Assembly (NCBI RefSeq): GCF_003443735.1
Contig: NZ_CP031969.1
Coordinates: 8,060,001-8,124,000 of the forward strand
Direction: 5' to 3'
Length of the DNA stretch: 64,000 nt
DNA from: Streptomyces sp. CC0208
Lineage (GTDB): Bacteria; Actinomycetota; Actinomycetes; Streptomycetales; Streptomycetaceae
In this document: positions 38,259-46,921 of the stretch, one piece after another
How the letters are laid out: the number at the start of each line of letters is the position of its first letter
Numbering within the stretch: position 1 is the first letter of the stretch
The notes under the pieces: generated by a model
Database searches by the model: none
Told to the model about the DNA's origin: nothing
The model's input: only the letters and a program-made list of their open reading frames with translations
Made by a program: the position numbers and the translations under genes

Positions 38259-38900
38259 ATGGAAGCCGAGCTGTTCCCCAGAGCGCGTACGGAGGTCGCG
38301 CCGGGCGCGGTGCACGTGCCGGACTGGCTGGCTCCGGCGCGGCAGCGCGAACTGCTGGAGGCCTGCCGGGAGTGGGCACGGCCGCCCGCCGGACTGCGCA
38401 CGGTGCGCACCCCGGGCGGCGGCACGATGACCGCACGGCAGGTCTGCCTGGGCTGGCACTGGTACCCGTACGCCTACGCCCGCACGGTCGTCGACGGCGA
38501 CGGGGCACCGGTGAAGCCCTTCCCGCACTGGCTGGGTGAGCTGGGCCGGGCAGCCGTGCGGGACGCGCTGGAGGCAGAGGCCTCCGGATACGACATCGCA
38601 CTGATCAACTTCTACGACCAGGACGCCCGCATGGGCATGCACCGCGACAGCGACGAGAAGTCGGACGCCCCCGTGGTCTCCCTGAGCCTCGGCGACACCT
38701 GCGTCTTCCGGTTCGGCAACCCCGAGACCCGGACCAAGCCGTACACGGACGTCGAGCTGCGCAGCGGCGACCTGTTCGTGTTCGGCGGCCCGTCGAGACT
38801 CGCGTACCACGGGGTACCCCGGGTGCATCCTGGCACCGCGCCCCCGGAGTTGGGGCTGACGGGACGGCTGAACATCACGCTGCGGGTCAGCGGTCTCTAG
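38259..38900 (+). CDS. AlkB-like Fe(II)/2-oxoglutarate dioxygenase
   Basis: 213-aa DNA/RNA dealkylation-type dioxygenase. The iron facial triad is seen as His128-Arg-Asp130 (MGMHRDSDEK) and a later His in AYHGVPRV; the 2-oxoglutarate-binding arginines are in the RLNITLR end motif. FRFGNPE and SGDLFVFGG are conserved in AlkB. Start at 38259 chosen over the ATG 9 bp upstream because AGGA then has normal spacing. Divergent from the RlmG-like gene. Confidence 0.92.
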   Translation: MEAELFPRARTEVAPGAVHVPDWLAPARQRELLEACREWARPPAGLRTVRTPGGGTMTARQVCLGWHWYPYAYARTVVDGDGAPVKPFPHWLGELGRAAVRDALEAEASGYDIALINFYDQDARMGMHRDSDEKSDAPVVSLSLGDTCVFRFGNPETRTKPYTDVELRSGDLFVFGGPSRLAYHGVPRVHPGTAPPELGLTGRLNITLRVSGL

Positions 38901-38937
38901 ACGGGGGTGACGAGCGGATCATGGGAGACTCGCCCTC

Positions 38938-40182
38938 ATGAGCGGCAAGGCGGACCCCCGGCCGGCGGGGGAAGGGACCACCTCGAGGGCGCGGCTGGAC
39001 CGGGGGCGCGGTGCGCTCGGGCCCGCGCTGGAGCTCGTGCACACCGGGCGCGCGCCCACCCGGGCCGTGCTCACCGCCGAACTCGGGGTGACTCGGGCGA
39101 CGGCCGGCGCGGTCGCCGCGGAACTGGAGGCGCTCGGGCTGATCCGGGTCGATGCCCGGCCCACCGCGGCCGCCGGTTCGCAGGGCAGGCCCTCGCACCG
39201 GCTCGCGGTCGCCGAGGACGGTCCCGTCGTACTGGCCGCGCAGGTGCACGCCGACGGCTTCCGGGCCGCCCTGGTCGGTCTGGGCGGCCGTATCGTCGCC
39301 ACCGCGCCCGGCTGCGAGACCGTCGACGCCGACCCGGCGAAGGTCCTCGGCTCCGTCGTGGAGGCGGGCGCCGACCTGCTGCGCACGACCGGCCGGCGCT
39401 GCGTGGGCGCCGGACTCGCCGTGCCGTCCGCGGTCGCCGAACCCGACGGGCTCGCCCTCAACCCCCTGCACCTCGCGTGGCCCGCGGGCGCCCCCGTCCG
39501 CCGTATCTTCGACGAGTGCGTGCGCGCCGCCGGCATCACCGGGGCGGCCTTCGCGGGCAACGACGTCAACCTCGCCGCGCTCGCCGAGCACCGGCACGGC
39601 GCGGGCCGCGGCGCCCGTGACCTGCTGTGCGTGGCGACCGGACACCGGGGTGTGGGCGGCGCGCTGGTGCTCGACGGGCGTCTGCACACGGGCAGTTCGG
39701 GACTGGCCCTGGAAGTCGGCCACCTCACCGTGAACCCCGAGGGCCGCCCCTGCCACTGCGGCAGCCGCGGCTGCCTGGACGTCGAGGCCGACCCGCTGGC
39801 CCTGCTCACGGCCGCCGGACTCGAGCCCGGCCCCGAACAGTCCCTGCTCCGGCAGGCCGACGACCTCGTCCGCGACCACTACGACGACCCCGCCGTCCGT
39901 ACGGCGGCCGAGTCGCTGATCGACCGCCTGGGCCTGGGACTCGCCGGTCTGGTCAACATCCTCAACCCGGACCGGATCATCCTCGGCGGCCTCCACCGCA
40001 CCCTCCTGGACGCCGACCCCGGGCGCCTGCGCGCGGTCGTCGCCGACCGCAGCCTGTGGGGACAGAGCGGCGGTGTCCCCATCCTGGCCTGCACCCTGGA
40101 CCACAACAGCCTTGTCGGAGCGGCGGAGTTGGCGTGGCAGCCGGTGCTGGACGATCCGCTGGGGGCACTGACCCGTGGCTGA
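38938..40182 (+). CDS. ROK-family transcriptional regulator
   Basis: 414-aa regulator with an N-terminal MarR-like helix-turn-helix (TRAVLTAELGVTRATAGAVAAEL region, residues about 38-70) and a ROK actin-like sugar-kinase fold. The structural zinc motif is CHCGSRGCLDVEA. FAGNDVNLAALAEH contains the ROK catalytic-type Asp, and GLAVPSAVAEPDG is present. Such proteins, like NagC and Mlc, control sugar genes. It overlaps the NUDIX gene by 8 bp, an odd pairing for a regulator. Targets unknown. Confidence 0.9.
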   Translation: MSGKADPRPAGEGTTSRARLDRGRGALGPALELVHTGRAPTRAVLTAELGVTRATAGAVAAELEALGLIRVDARPTAAAGSQGRPSHRLAVAEDGPVVLAAQVHADGFRAALVGLGGRIVATAPGCETVDADPAKVLGSVVEAGADLLRTTGRRCVGAGLAVPSAVAEPDGLALNPLHLAWPAGAPVRRIFDECVRAAGITGAAFAGNDVNLAALAEHRHGAGRGARDLLCVATGHRGVGGALVLDGRLHTGSSGLALEVGHLTVNPEGRPCHCGSRGCLDVEADPLALLTAAGLEPGPEQSLLRQADDLVRDHYDDPAVRTAAESLIDRLGLGLAGLVNILNPDRIILGGLHRTLLDADPGRLRAVVADRSLWGQSGGVPILACTLDHNSLVGAAELAWQPVLDDPLGALTRG

Positions 40183-40897
40183 ACTGCTGGAAGCCGGGGG
40201 GCTGCGCCTGGTCGAGGTGGCGTCCCCGGTGGTCCCGGCCGAGGCACGGACAGCCATGGACCGCGAGTGGGACACCGCGGTCCTGGCCAACCCGGCCCTC
40301 TTCGACGGTCCCGTGGCGGTCTGCGCGGGACTGTCCCGGGAAACCCCGGACACCCTGCTCGTCTCCTGGTCCCGCGCCACCTACCGCTACTTCGCCCTGC
40401 GCCGCGTCCCGGGCGCCACCGTCCTGCGGTCCCTGTTCGTGAGCATCGTGCAGCCGACCGAGGACGGACGGGTACTGGTGGGCCGTATGTCCTCGTCCAC
40501 CGCCGCGCCCGGCCGCTGGCAGTTCCCCGGCGGATCGGTGGAACCACCCGCAGGTGACGAGCCGCTCGACGAGCACGCGCTGCGCCGCCACGCGGCGGTG
40601 GAGCTGGCCGAGGAGACGGGCGTGGACCTCCCGGCCGCCGACCTCACCCGCTGCCTGGTCACCCACGGCGAGGACGGACAGATCGGCGTCCACTACCTGG
40701 CGCCGCCCCTGCCCGCGCCCCTGCTCCACGAGCGGTTCGAGGCACTCGTGGCCGCCGAGACGGTACGAGGGCGCGCCCCGGAGTTCGACCGGATCGCCCT
40801 CGTCGGCTCACCGGCCGAACTGCCGGACCTCGCCGGTCCGCACGTCGTCTACCTGGAACCCGTCGTCCGCTGGGCGGCCCGCCGAGTAGGCTCGTGA
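40175..40897 (+). CDS. NUDIX-domain protein with altered Nudix box
   Basis: 240-aa cytoplasmic protein. A Nudix fold follows about 85 residues of N-terminal domain. The box is recognisable as GRWQFPGGSVEPP ... AAVELAEETGVD, but about ten residues are inserted after the first Glu and the normally invariant Arg of REUxEExGU is Val. The Glu residues for Mg2+ remain. It may hydrolyse a nucleoside diphosphate derivative poorly or act as a binding protein. GTG start lies inside the ROK gene. RpiB starts 2 bp after its stop. Confidence 0.75.
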   Translation: MAELLEAGGLRLVEVASPVVPAEARTAMDREWDTAVLANPALFDGPVAVCAGLSRETPDTLLVSWSRATYRYFALRRVPGATVLRSLFVSIVQPTEDGRVLVGRMSSSTAAPGRWQFPGGSVEPPAGDEPLDEHALRRHAAVELAEETGVDLPAADLTRCLVTHGEDGQIGVHYLAPPLPAPLLHERFEALVAAETVRGRAPEFDRIALVGSPAELPDLAGPHVVYLEPVVRWAARRVGS

Positions 40898-40898
40898 C

Positions 40899-41348
40899 AT
40901 GCGGATCTCCGTCTCCTCGGACATGGACGAGCCAGTGGCGCGCACCCTCGTCGACGAGCTGCGCGCGCGGGGCCACGAGGTGGTCGCGTACGGCGCCCTG
41001 AGCCCCGGCGCCGACCCGCAATGGGCCGTCTGCTCCGAGGCCGCGGCCCGTGAGGTCGCCGCGGGGACCGCGGACCAGGCCGTCGTGTGCTGCTGGACCG
41101 GCACCGGCGCCTCCATCGCCGCCAACAAGGTCCCCGGCGTACGGGCCGCCCTGTGCACGGACGCCTGCACCGCGGACGGCGCCCGCCGCTGGAACGACGC
41201 CAACGTCCTCGCCCTCAGCCTCCGCCTCACCTCCGCGCCGCTCCTCAAGGAGATCCTCGACGCCTGGTTCACCGCGGAGGCGAGCGAGGACGCCGAGGAC
41301 CGGGAGAACGTGGCCCGGGTGGGGCGCCTGGACGCCGGCCGGGCCTAG
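40899..41348 (+). CDS. rpiB: RpiB/LacAB-family sugar-phosphate isomerase
   Basis: 149-aa cytoplasmic isomerase. The nucleophile loop is VVCCWTGTGASIAANKV, close to the CGTGIGxxIAANK signature, with GVRAALCTDACTADGARRWNDANVL following. It interconverts aldose and ketose 5- or 6-phosphates. It lies in one transcript with the ROK regulator and NUDIX gene. Streptomycetes have another RpiB in central metabolism; this copy, with a divergent N-terminus (MRISVSSDMDEPVARTLVDE), may serve a specific sugar. Confidence 0.87.
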   Translation: MRISVSSDMDEPVARTLVDELRARGHEVVAYGALSPGADPQWAVCSEAAAREVAAGTADQAVVCCWTGTGASIAANKVPGVRAALCTDACTADGARRWNDANVLALSLRLTSAPLLKEILDAWFTAEASEDAEDRENVARVGRLDAGRA

Positions 41349-41362
41349 CAGCGCGTTTCCGG

Positions 41363-42334
41363 TCAGACGACGAGCGGTCCGGCCGGCTTCAGCTCCTCGT
41401 GGCCGATCAGCCAACGCACCGACTCCAGTACGGCGGCCTCCGGCTCGTAGCGCGGGGCGTAGCCGAGGAGGGTCCTGGCCTTCTCGATGGTGAGGCACTG
41501 ACTGCGGTGCAGATGTTCCCAGCTCGCCTCGGCGTGTTCCGGGGCCGTGATGCTGCGGAACTCCTCCCAGGTCACCGGCTCCAGCGACGCGGTCCGACCG
41601 AACCAGCCGGCCGCGATACGGGCGTACCCGCGCACGTTCAGCGCGGTGGGGGCCACGATGGTGAAGTCCTCGCCCGCCGCCGCGTCCCGGTGCTCGACCG
41701 CCCGCTCGAAGGCCTGCGCCACGTCGTCCGCGTGCACATGGTGCATCAGCTCGACACCGCTGCCGGGCACCTTCAACGACTGTCCCGCCGAGAGCGTGTA
41801 CCAGACCGCGGGATCGAGGCTCCCCAGCGGACCGATCGGATGCCAGCCGGGGCCGACGATGTGCCCGGGGTGCAGGGACGTGGTCACCAGGCCCCCGGAG
41901 GCGGTCTCCTCCTTCAGCATCCGGGCGATCCGGTCCTTCTGGATGCCGTACTCCCCGACCGGCGGGGTGCCCGTGGCCTCGGAGATCGGCAGCTTGTCGG
42001 CGGGGCCGTGGCGCCACACGCTGCCGCAGTGCACCAGGTGCCCGGCCTCGCCGCGCAGCCGCTCGACCAGCGCGGTGGCCGAGTCCAGGGTGAAGCAGAC
42101 GAGGTCGATCACGGCGTCAGGCTCCAGCCGGGCCACGCGGTCGCCGAAGGTCCCCTCGCGGTCCTCCTGCTCCCGGTCGGCGACCACCTGACGCACGTGG
42201 TGCCATTCGGGAGCCTCGGCGTAGGCGGTACGGCTGCCACGGCTGATGTTGATGACTTCATGGCCGGCGCGGACCAGTCGGGGGACCAGGAAGGTGCCGA
42301 TGTGCCCGCTACCGCCGATGACGACGACTCGCAT
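41363..42334 (-). CDS. NAD-dependent epimerase/dehydratase
   Basis: 323-aa extended short-chain dehydrogenase. The N-terminal cofactor motif is VVVIGGSGHIGTFLVPRL. The active-site region reads HCGSVWRHG ... GEYGIQKDRIARML, where the YxxxK pair is Tyr-Gly-Ile-Gln-Lys. HPGHIVGPGWHP is the conserved substrate loop. It acts on a nucleotide sugar or similar in the cytoplasm. Upstream are short direct repeats of TCAGGTC at 42351 and 42360. Convergent with RpiB. Confidence 0.87.
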   Translation of the reverse strand: MRVVVIGGSGHIGTFLVPRLVRAGHEVINISRGSRTAYAEAPEWHHVRQVVADREQEDREGTFGDRVARLEPDAVIDLVCFTLDSATALVERLRGEAGHLVHCGSVWRHGPADKLPISEATGTPPVGEYGIQKDRIARMLKEETASGGLVTTSLHPGHIVGPGWHPIGPLGSLDPAVWYTLSAGQSLKVPGSGVELMHHVHADDVAQAFERAVEHRDAAAGEDFTIVAPTALNVRGYARIAAGWFGRTASLEPVTWEEFRSITAPEHAEASWEHLHRSQCLTIEKARTLLGYAPRYEPEAAVLESVRWLIGHEELKPAGPLVV

Positions 42335-42614
42335 GTTCTTCCCATCAGTGTCAGGTCGGTCAGGTCAGTCTGATCAGGCCCCCGGCGGCACCGTCAAGCT
42401 CCACAGGCAGGTCGGCCCGGCGCGGGGCTTGGCAGGCGGTCACTGTCGCGAACACCGCAGCCCGTCGAACTCCCGGCGGGCCAGGGCCTGATACCCGCCT
42501 TCGCGAGCCGTCCCTCCGCACACGAGCCGCCGGCCGCGGCCGCGAAACCGCGGCCCTCGGTGGACATCTCGGTGGCACAGGACCGTTGTCAGTGGCGGCG
42601 ACTAGCCTGCGGGC

Positions 42615-43142
42615 ATGATCGAGACGACCGAGGGCGACCGCGCCTTTCCGCCCGCACTGGCCGAGCTGGCCGGCGTGGAGTTCGACTACGACGACGGCGA
42701 GGGCGTCGACTTCGAGCCGTACGACGCCTTCGACTCCGCCGAGGAGACCACCGACTGGCTGCGCCACTGGACCGGCAACCACGAACTGGACGGCGACGCC
42801 TACCGGGTCTTCGGACAGGACGGCACCGGTGGCCTCGCCGCCCTGTGGCGCGTGCGACCGGGGCGGCCCCTCGTCGAACAGCCCGTGGTGTTCCTGGGCT
42901 CGGAGGGCGAGCGCGGTGTGGTCGCGGCCAACCTGTCCGACTTCCTGTGGGTGCTGGCCGACGGCCTGGGGCCGATGGAGGTCGTGGAGCACGAGGAGTA
43001 CGAAGCCCGCCCGAACCCGGCGCTGGCCGAACTCGCCGAGCGCCACGCGACCACCCCGCGCCGGACCACCCGCGACATCGTCACAGCCGCCCGGTCCCAG
43101 TTCCCGACGTTCTCCGAGGACATCGACGCCCTCTGCCGGTGA
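42615..43142 (+). CDS. SUKH (SMI1/KNR4)-like protein
   Basis: 175-aa acidic cytoplasmic protein. VVFLGSEGERGVVAANLSDFLWVLADG, in two adjacent pieces, matches the core of the SUKH superfamily, and the N-terminal DYDDGEGVDFEPYDAF stretch is strongly acidic. SUKH proteins in bacteria are often immunity proteins for polymorphic toxins, but single housekeeping members also occur in streptomycetes. No toxin gene is adjacent. The assignment is moderate. Confidence 0.6.
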   Translation: MIETTEGDRAFPPALAELAGVEFDYDDGEGVDFEPYDAFDSAEETTDWLRHWTGNHELDGDAYRVFGQDGTGGLAALWRVRPGRPLVEQPVVFLGSEGERGVVAANLSDFLWVLADGLGPMEVVEHEEYEARPNPALAELAERHATTPRRTTRDIVTAARSQFPTFSEDIDALCR

Positions 43143-43148
43143 GCGGCC

Positions 43149-44069
43149 TCAAGGCCGACTCCACTCCACGGCCAGGGCCCGGCCAGGGTTGTCGACGAGG
43201 ATGTGCCCCACCAGTTCCTCACCCAGCTCCACCACGAGCCGCGGACCCACCCGGCGCAGCAGATACGGCATCCCGGGGCCACCGTTGACGGACCGGGCGG
43301 CCGCGGTCGTGGTGTCACCGCCCAGGAGCAGACGATCCCCGTGGCCCGCCTCGGCCAGGGCCCGTACCGCGTCCGGCATGCGCCAGTCCGTGGCGTGGTT
43401 GGCGCGCGAGGGCCCGTCGAAGGCGAGATAGCAGCCCGATGCCGCGGCCTGGAGGTGAACGGTGAAGTCGGGGGAGCGGTTGAGGTGGCCGAGGATCACC
43501 CGCTGCGGCGGCACCCCCAACTCTCCGCACAGCAGGTCCAGTACGTCCAGCGCGCCCGTCCCCAGCTCCAGGTGGACGGCGATCGGCGCCCCCGTCGCGT
43601 GGTGGGCCTCGGCCGCGGCGGTCATCGTCCAACGGGCGTGCGCGTCGAGCGCGTGAAAGCCGCCGGCCACCTTGATCAGCCCGGCGCGGACGCCGGACGT
43701 GCCGATGCCCTCGGTGAGTTCGGCGACGAACACCTCGGCGAGACGACCGCGCAGTCCGGCGAGGGTCGCGTCCTCGTAGTGGACGGCCTGGTGCAGCCCG
43801 GTCGCGGCGACGATCCGCACCCCGGTCTCCCGGGACAGCGCGGGCAGATCGGCGGCCCGCCGCCCCAGCCCGTACGGCGTCCACTGCACCACGGTGCCAC
43901 CACCCAGCTCGGCGAACGCCGCCAGCTCGGCCCGCGCCGCCGAAAGGCTCCGCAGCTCCTGCCCGGGCAGCTGGGGACTGCCGAAGAACAGATGGTCGTG
44001 GGCGTCGCACACACCGAGCTGCCCGGCGGGAACGTCACCGGCCACGGTACGCACCGTGCCCGCGCTCAC
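43149..44069 (-). CDS. Phosphotriesterase-family (amidohydrolase) protein
   Basis: 306-aa binuclear metal hydrolase of the PTE family. The pattern is complete: DAHDHLFF (HxH), LIKVAGGF with the lysine that becomes carbamylated, HLELGTG and ILGHLNRSPD histidines, and LLLGGDTTTA with the metal Asp. Known members act as lactonases, N-acyl amino acid hydrolases or phosphotriesterases. GTG at 44069 overlaps the DUF4865 stop by 4 bp. It is the last gene of the TetR operon. Confidence 0.85.
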   Translation of the reverse strand: MSAGTVRTVAGDVPAGQLGVCDAHDHLFFGSPQLPGQELRSLSAARAELAAFAELGGGTVVQWTPYGLGRRAADLPALSRETGVRIVAATGLHQAVHYEDATLAGLRGRLAEVFVAELTEGIGTSGVRAGLIKVAGGFHALDAHARWTMTAAAEAHHATGAPIAVHLELGTGALDVLDLLCGELGVPPQRVILGHLNRSPDFTVHLQAAASGCYLAFDGPSRANHATDWRMPDAVRALAEAGHGDRLLLGGDTTTAAARSVNGGPGMPYLLRRVGPRLVVELGEELVGHILVDNPGRALAVEWSRP

Positions 44070-44650
44070 CACTGCCGTCCCCGCCCCAGCCGCTCCCGGC
44101 CCGGTGCCGACACATGCAGCACCTCGAACATCTCGCCGTTCGCCTTGGGCGACTTGTGCGTCCAGAGCGAGAAGTGGACGAGCTCCCAGCGGGCCGTGTC
44201 CACGGCGGCCGCCGCGCACACCGCGCCGTCCTCCCCGGCCAGCCGCTCCGTCTCACCCACCGCGTCCGCCATCACCTCAGCCAACTCCACGCCCTCGGCC
44301 ACCGGTTGGCGCCGCCGTACGGCCCACCGGGCGGGGTCGCCGACGGTGCCGCCCTCCTCGTACGACAGGCCGGTCCACTGGCGCACCGACGGCCGCCCGA
44401 AGTCGTTGCTCAACCCCTGGAAAGCGCCTCCCCACAGGAAGGCGTTCATGCCCTCCATGGTGTTCCACAGGTAGAAGGGCGCGTACTGGTTGACGGGCGA
44501 GCCGTTCACCCCGCGTTCGCGCAGCAGGTACGTCTTGAAACCGAGCCCCTCCCAGTCGTCCAGCAGATGCCCGACCCGGGCCACGCGGGCGCGGATGACG
44601 TCCATGTCGTAATCGGCGGGCAGGGTGAGCTCGTACTGCATGGCGTGCAC
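44066..44650 (-). CDS. DUF4865-family protein
   Basis: 194-aa cytoplasmic protein starting HAMQYELTLPADYDMDVIRA, with ALFPAR-type W/Y-rich middle (NQYAPFYLWNTMEGMNAFLW, in two pieces). This resembles the DUF4865 family, which has a ferredoxin-like monooxygenase-type fold. GAGGAGG stands 7 bp before the GTG at 44650, deciding the start. Function unknown; context suggests small-molecule catabolism with the cupin and phosphotriesterase-like proteins. Confidence 0.75.
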   Translation of the reverse strand: MHAMQYELTLPADYDMDVIRARVARVGHLLDDWEGLGFKTYLLRERGVNGSPVNQYAPFYLWNTMEGMNAFLWGGAFQGLSNDFGRPSVRQWTGLSYEEGGTVGDPARWAVRRRQPVAEGVELAEVMADAVGETERLAGEDGAVCAAAAVDTARWELVHFSLWTHKSPKANGEMFEVLHVSAPGRERLGRGRQW

Positions 44651-44662
44651 CGGTCGGCCTCC

Positions 44663-45058
44663 TCAGGCGGGGTAGTCCTCGGGAGCGACATGCGCGTCCC
44701 AGTCGGCTGTCGTGCCGTCCTCCGCGGCCTCGACCACCGCGAGATGGGTCATGAAGGTGCGTGGCCCGGCCCCGTGCCAGTGCCACTCGCCCGGCTCGAT
44801 CCACACCGTGTCACCCGCGCGGATCGCCTCGACGGGAGCACCCCTGCGCTGCACCAGCCCCTCGCCCTCCAGGACATGGAGCACCTGGCCGTGCGGATGG
44901 CGGTGCCACGCGGTGTGCGCGCCGGGCGCGAAGTGGACGTTGAACATCCGCAGCCGGGACGGGGCGGCGGGTGCGGCTATCTCGTCGAGCCACACCGTCC
45001 CGGTGAAGTTCTCCGCCGCCCCCTGCGCGGTCCCGGGTCGCTGTCGGGTGATCTGCAT
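44663..45058 (-). CDS. Small single-domain cupin
   Basis: 131-aa cupin. Metal motif 1 reads HTAWHRHPHGQVLHVLEGEG (His, His, Gln, His type) and motif 2 includes WIEPGEWHWHGAG. Relatives include carboxymuconolactone-type and hydroxynitrile-lyase cupins. It lies between the TetR regulator and DUF4865 genes with gaps of 14 and 12 bp. Substrate unknown. Confidence 0.85.
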   Translation of the reverse strand: MQITRQRPGTAQGAAENFTGTVWLDEIAAPAAPSRLRMFNVHFAPGAHTAWHRHPHGQVLHVLEGEGLVQRRGAPVEAIRAGDTVWIEPGEWHWHGAGPRTFMTHLAVVEAAEDGTTADWDAHVAPEDYPA

Positions 45059-45072
45059 GTGTGTCGACTCCT

Positions 45073-45636
45073 TTACGACGAGTGGGGTGCGAGCAGCGAG
45101 AGCAGGCCCCGCACGCCGGTGTCGAACGCGGCGGGCGAGCCGGACGCGCGGGCGAGGACATAGCCGCCCTGGACCGTCGCGAGCACGGTCGCCGCGATCT
45201 CCTCGCCGTCCAGCGTGGCCGCGAACTGGCCCTGTTCCTTGCCCTCTTCGACGATCCCGGCGATGCGCTCACGGATCCAGTCGATCGTCTCGTCGACCGG
45301 CGCGCGCAGTTCGTCGCTGGCGACGACGTCCGGATCCATCGTGAGCCGGCCGATCGGGCAGCCGCGCAGCACGTCACGCTCACGCCGCAGGTACGCCTCG
45401 ATGCGCTCGTACGGCGTGCCGGGCCCGCCGAGCGCTCCCTCCGCGGAGGCGCGCAGTTCCTCGGCGGTCCTTCGGATCGCGGCCAGGGCGAGGTCGGGCT
45501 TGCCCTTGAAGTGGTGGTACATACTGCCCTGTCCGGCGCCGGCGCGCTCCAGGATGGCCTTGGGGCTGGTCCCCACATAGCCGCGCTCCCACAGCAGCTC
45601 ACGGGTGGACTCGATCAGTCGGTCCGAAGTGCTCAT
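45073..45636 (-). CDS. TetR/AcrR-family regulator
   Basis: 187-aa repressor. N-terminal helix-turn-helix: LIESTRELLWERGYVGTSPK with GQGSMYHHFKGKPDLALAAI. The C-terminal ligand domain is typical of the YcdC/LmrA-like C-terminal subgroup (CPIGRLTMDPDV). It begins a four-gene transcript with the cupin, DUF4865 and PTE-like genes. A 22-bp palindrome lies 8-29 bp before its start codon, suggesting autoregulation. Confidence 0.92.
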   Translation of the reverse strand: MSTSDRLIESTRELLWERGYVGTSPKAILERAGAGQGSMYHHFKGKPDLALAAIRRTAEELRASAEGALGGPGTPYERIEAYLRRERDVLRGCPIGRLTMDPDVVASDELRAPVDETIDWIRERIAGIVEEGKEQGQFAATLDGEEIAATVLATVQGGYVLARASGSPAAFDTGVRGLLSLLAPHSS

Positions 45637-45643
45637 GCCGTCA

Positions 45644-45665
45644 CTGTACATACTAGTAGTTACAG
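45644..45665. promoter_or_regulatory. 22-bp TetR-type operator
   Basis: CTGTACATACT (45644-45654) and AGTAGTTACAG (45655-45665) form a palindrome with 9 of 11 pairs matched and ACTAGT at the centre. It sits between the TetR gene and the divergent SHOCT/ABC genes. Confidence 0.65.
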
Positions 45666-45821
45666 AAGTCGAGCCCCCGGGGAGCAGACGGAACGGGCCC
45701 GCGTACTCCCCGCGAGGTACACGCACTGCCGCTGGCCGTACGACGACCCGAACCCCTCCCCGGAGCCAGTCTCGAAGCGTCACCGATCGACACCTTCAGA
45801 ACTCCAGGGAGACGAACCGAC

Positions 45822-46115
45822 ATGCAGACTCTCGCGAACTGGGACGGCGGACCGGGCCCGTGGATCCTCTTCTTCCCGCTGATCTGGGCGGCCGTCGTGC
45901 TCGGCGTCGTCACCGTCCTGCGCCGCACTCTCTGGCGCGGCCGCCGCGGGCCGTGGCGTGCCATGGCCGACACCGGCCCCTCCGCCGACTCGCCGATCGC
46001 CATGCTCGGCCGCCGCTTCGCCTCCGGCGAGATCGACGAGGACGAGTACTGGCGCCGACTGTCCGTCCTGGACGAGCAGTTCGGCCGCGCGGCGGGCAAG
46101 GGCGGTGCGGCATGA
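45822..46115 (+). CDS. SHOCT-domain membrane protein
   Basis: 97-aa protein: one membrane segment at about residues 14-34 (ILFFPLIWAAVVLGVVTVL) and a C-terminal SHOCT motif (SPIAMLGRRFASGEIDEDEYWRRLSVL, in two parts). SHOCT proteins are small membrane partners of uncertain role. Stop overlaps the ABC ATPase start (ATGA), so it belongs to the exporter operon. Confidence 0.87.
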   Translation: MQTLANWDGGPGPWILFFPLIWAAVVLGVVTVLRRTLWRGRRGPWRAMADTGPSADSPIAMLGRRFASGEIDEDEYWRRLSVLDEQFGRAAGKGGAA

Positions 46116-46921
46116 CCGCCACGACCGCCACGACCTTTCCGACGGAGACGCTGCCGGCCGCCCGGGTGGTCGACGCCGTGAAGGTGTACGGCAGCGGCGA
46201 CACCGGCGTGCGGGCCCTGGACGGGGTGAGCGTCGACTTCCCGGCCGGCCGCTTCACCGCGATCATGGGGCCCTCGGGCTCCGGCAAGTCCACCCTCATG
46301 CACTGCGCGGCCGGCCTCGACACGCTCACCGAGGGCGCCTCCTACGTCGGCGACACCGACCTCGGCTCCCTCGACGACCGCCGTCTGACCCTCCTGCGCC
46401 GGGACCGCGTCGGTTTCGTGTTCCAGGCGTTCAACCTGGTGCCGACCCTGACCGTCGAGGAGAACATCCGGCTGCCGCTGGATCTCGCGGGCGGCAAGGG
46501 CGACCCCGAGTGGATCGACGCGCTGATCGACGTCGTCGGCCTGCGCGACCGGCTCCGTCACCGGCCGGCCGAGCTCTCGGGCGGCCAGCAGCAACGCGTC
46601 GCCGTGGCCCGGGCGTTCGCCGGCAGGCCCGACGTCGTCTTCGCCGACGAGCCGACCGGAAACCTCGACTCCCGCTCCGGCGGGGAGGTCCTCGGCCTCC
46701 TTGGCAGGACCGTGCGCCGTACGGCCCGCACCGTCGTGATGGTCACCCACGACCCGGTCGCCGCCGCCCACGCCGACGAGGTCGTCTTCCTCGCCGACGG
46801 ACGCCTGGTGGACCGTATGGAGAGCCCGACCGCCGACAGGGTCCTGGACCGCATGAAGGCCTTCGAGGTGTCCTCGGGGACGGCGGCGACCTCGCGGACC
46901 CGGACGGAGGATCCCGCATGA
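46112..46921 (+). CDS. ABC transporter ATPase (MacB/LolD type)
   Basis: 269-aa cytoplasmic ATPase. Walker A GPSGSGKST; Q-loop VFQAFNLVPTLTV; signature LSGGQQQRVAVARA; Walker B VVFADEPTGNLD; His switch VTHDP. This is the subfamily pairing with FtsX-type permeases for efflux or lipoprotein handling. It overlaps both neighbours by 4 bp. Confidence 0.95.
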   Translation: MTATTATTFPTETLPAARVVDAVKVYGSGDTGVRALDGVSVDFPAGRFTAIMGPSGSGKSTLMHCAAGLDTLTEGASYVGDTDLGSLDDRRLTLLRRDRVGFVFQAFNLVPTLTVEENIRLPLDLAGGKGDPEWIDALIDVVGLRDRLRHRPAELSGGQQQRVAVARAFAGRPDVVFADEPTGNLDSRSGGEVLGLLGRTVRRTARTVVMVTHDPVAAAHADEVVFLADGRLVDRMESPTADRVLDRMKAFEVSSGTAATSRTRTEDPA

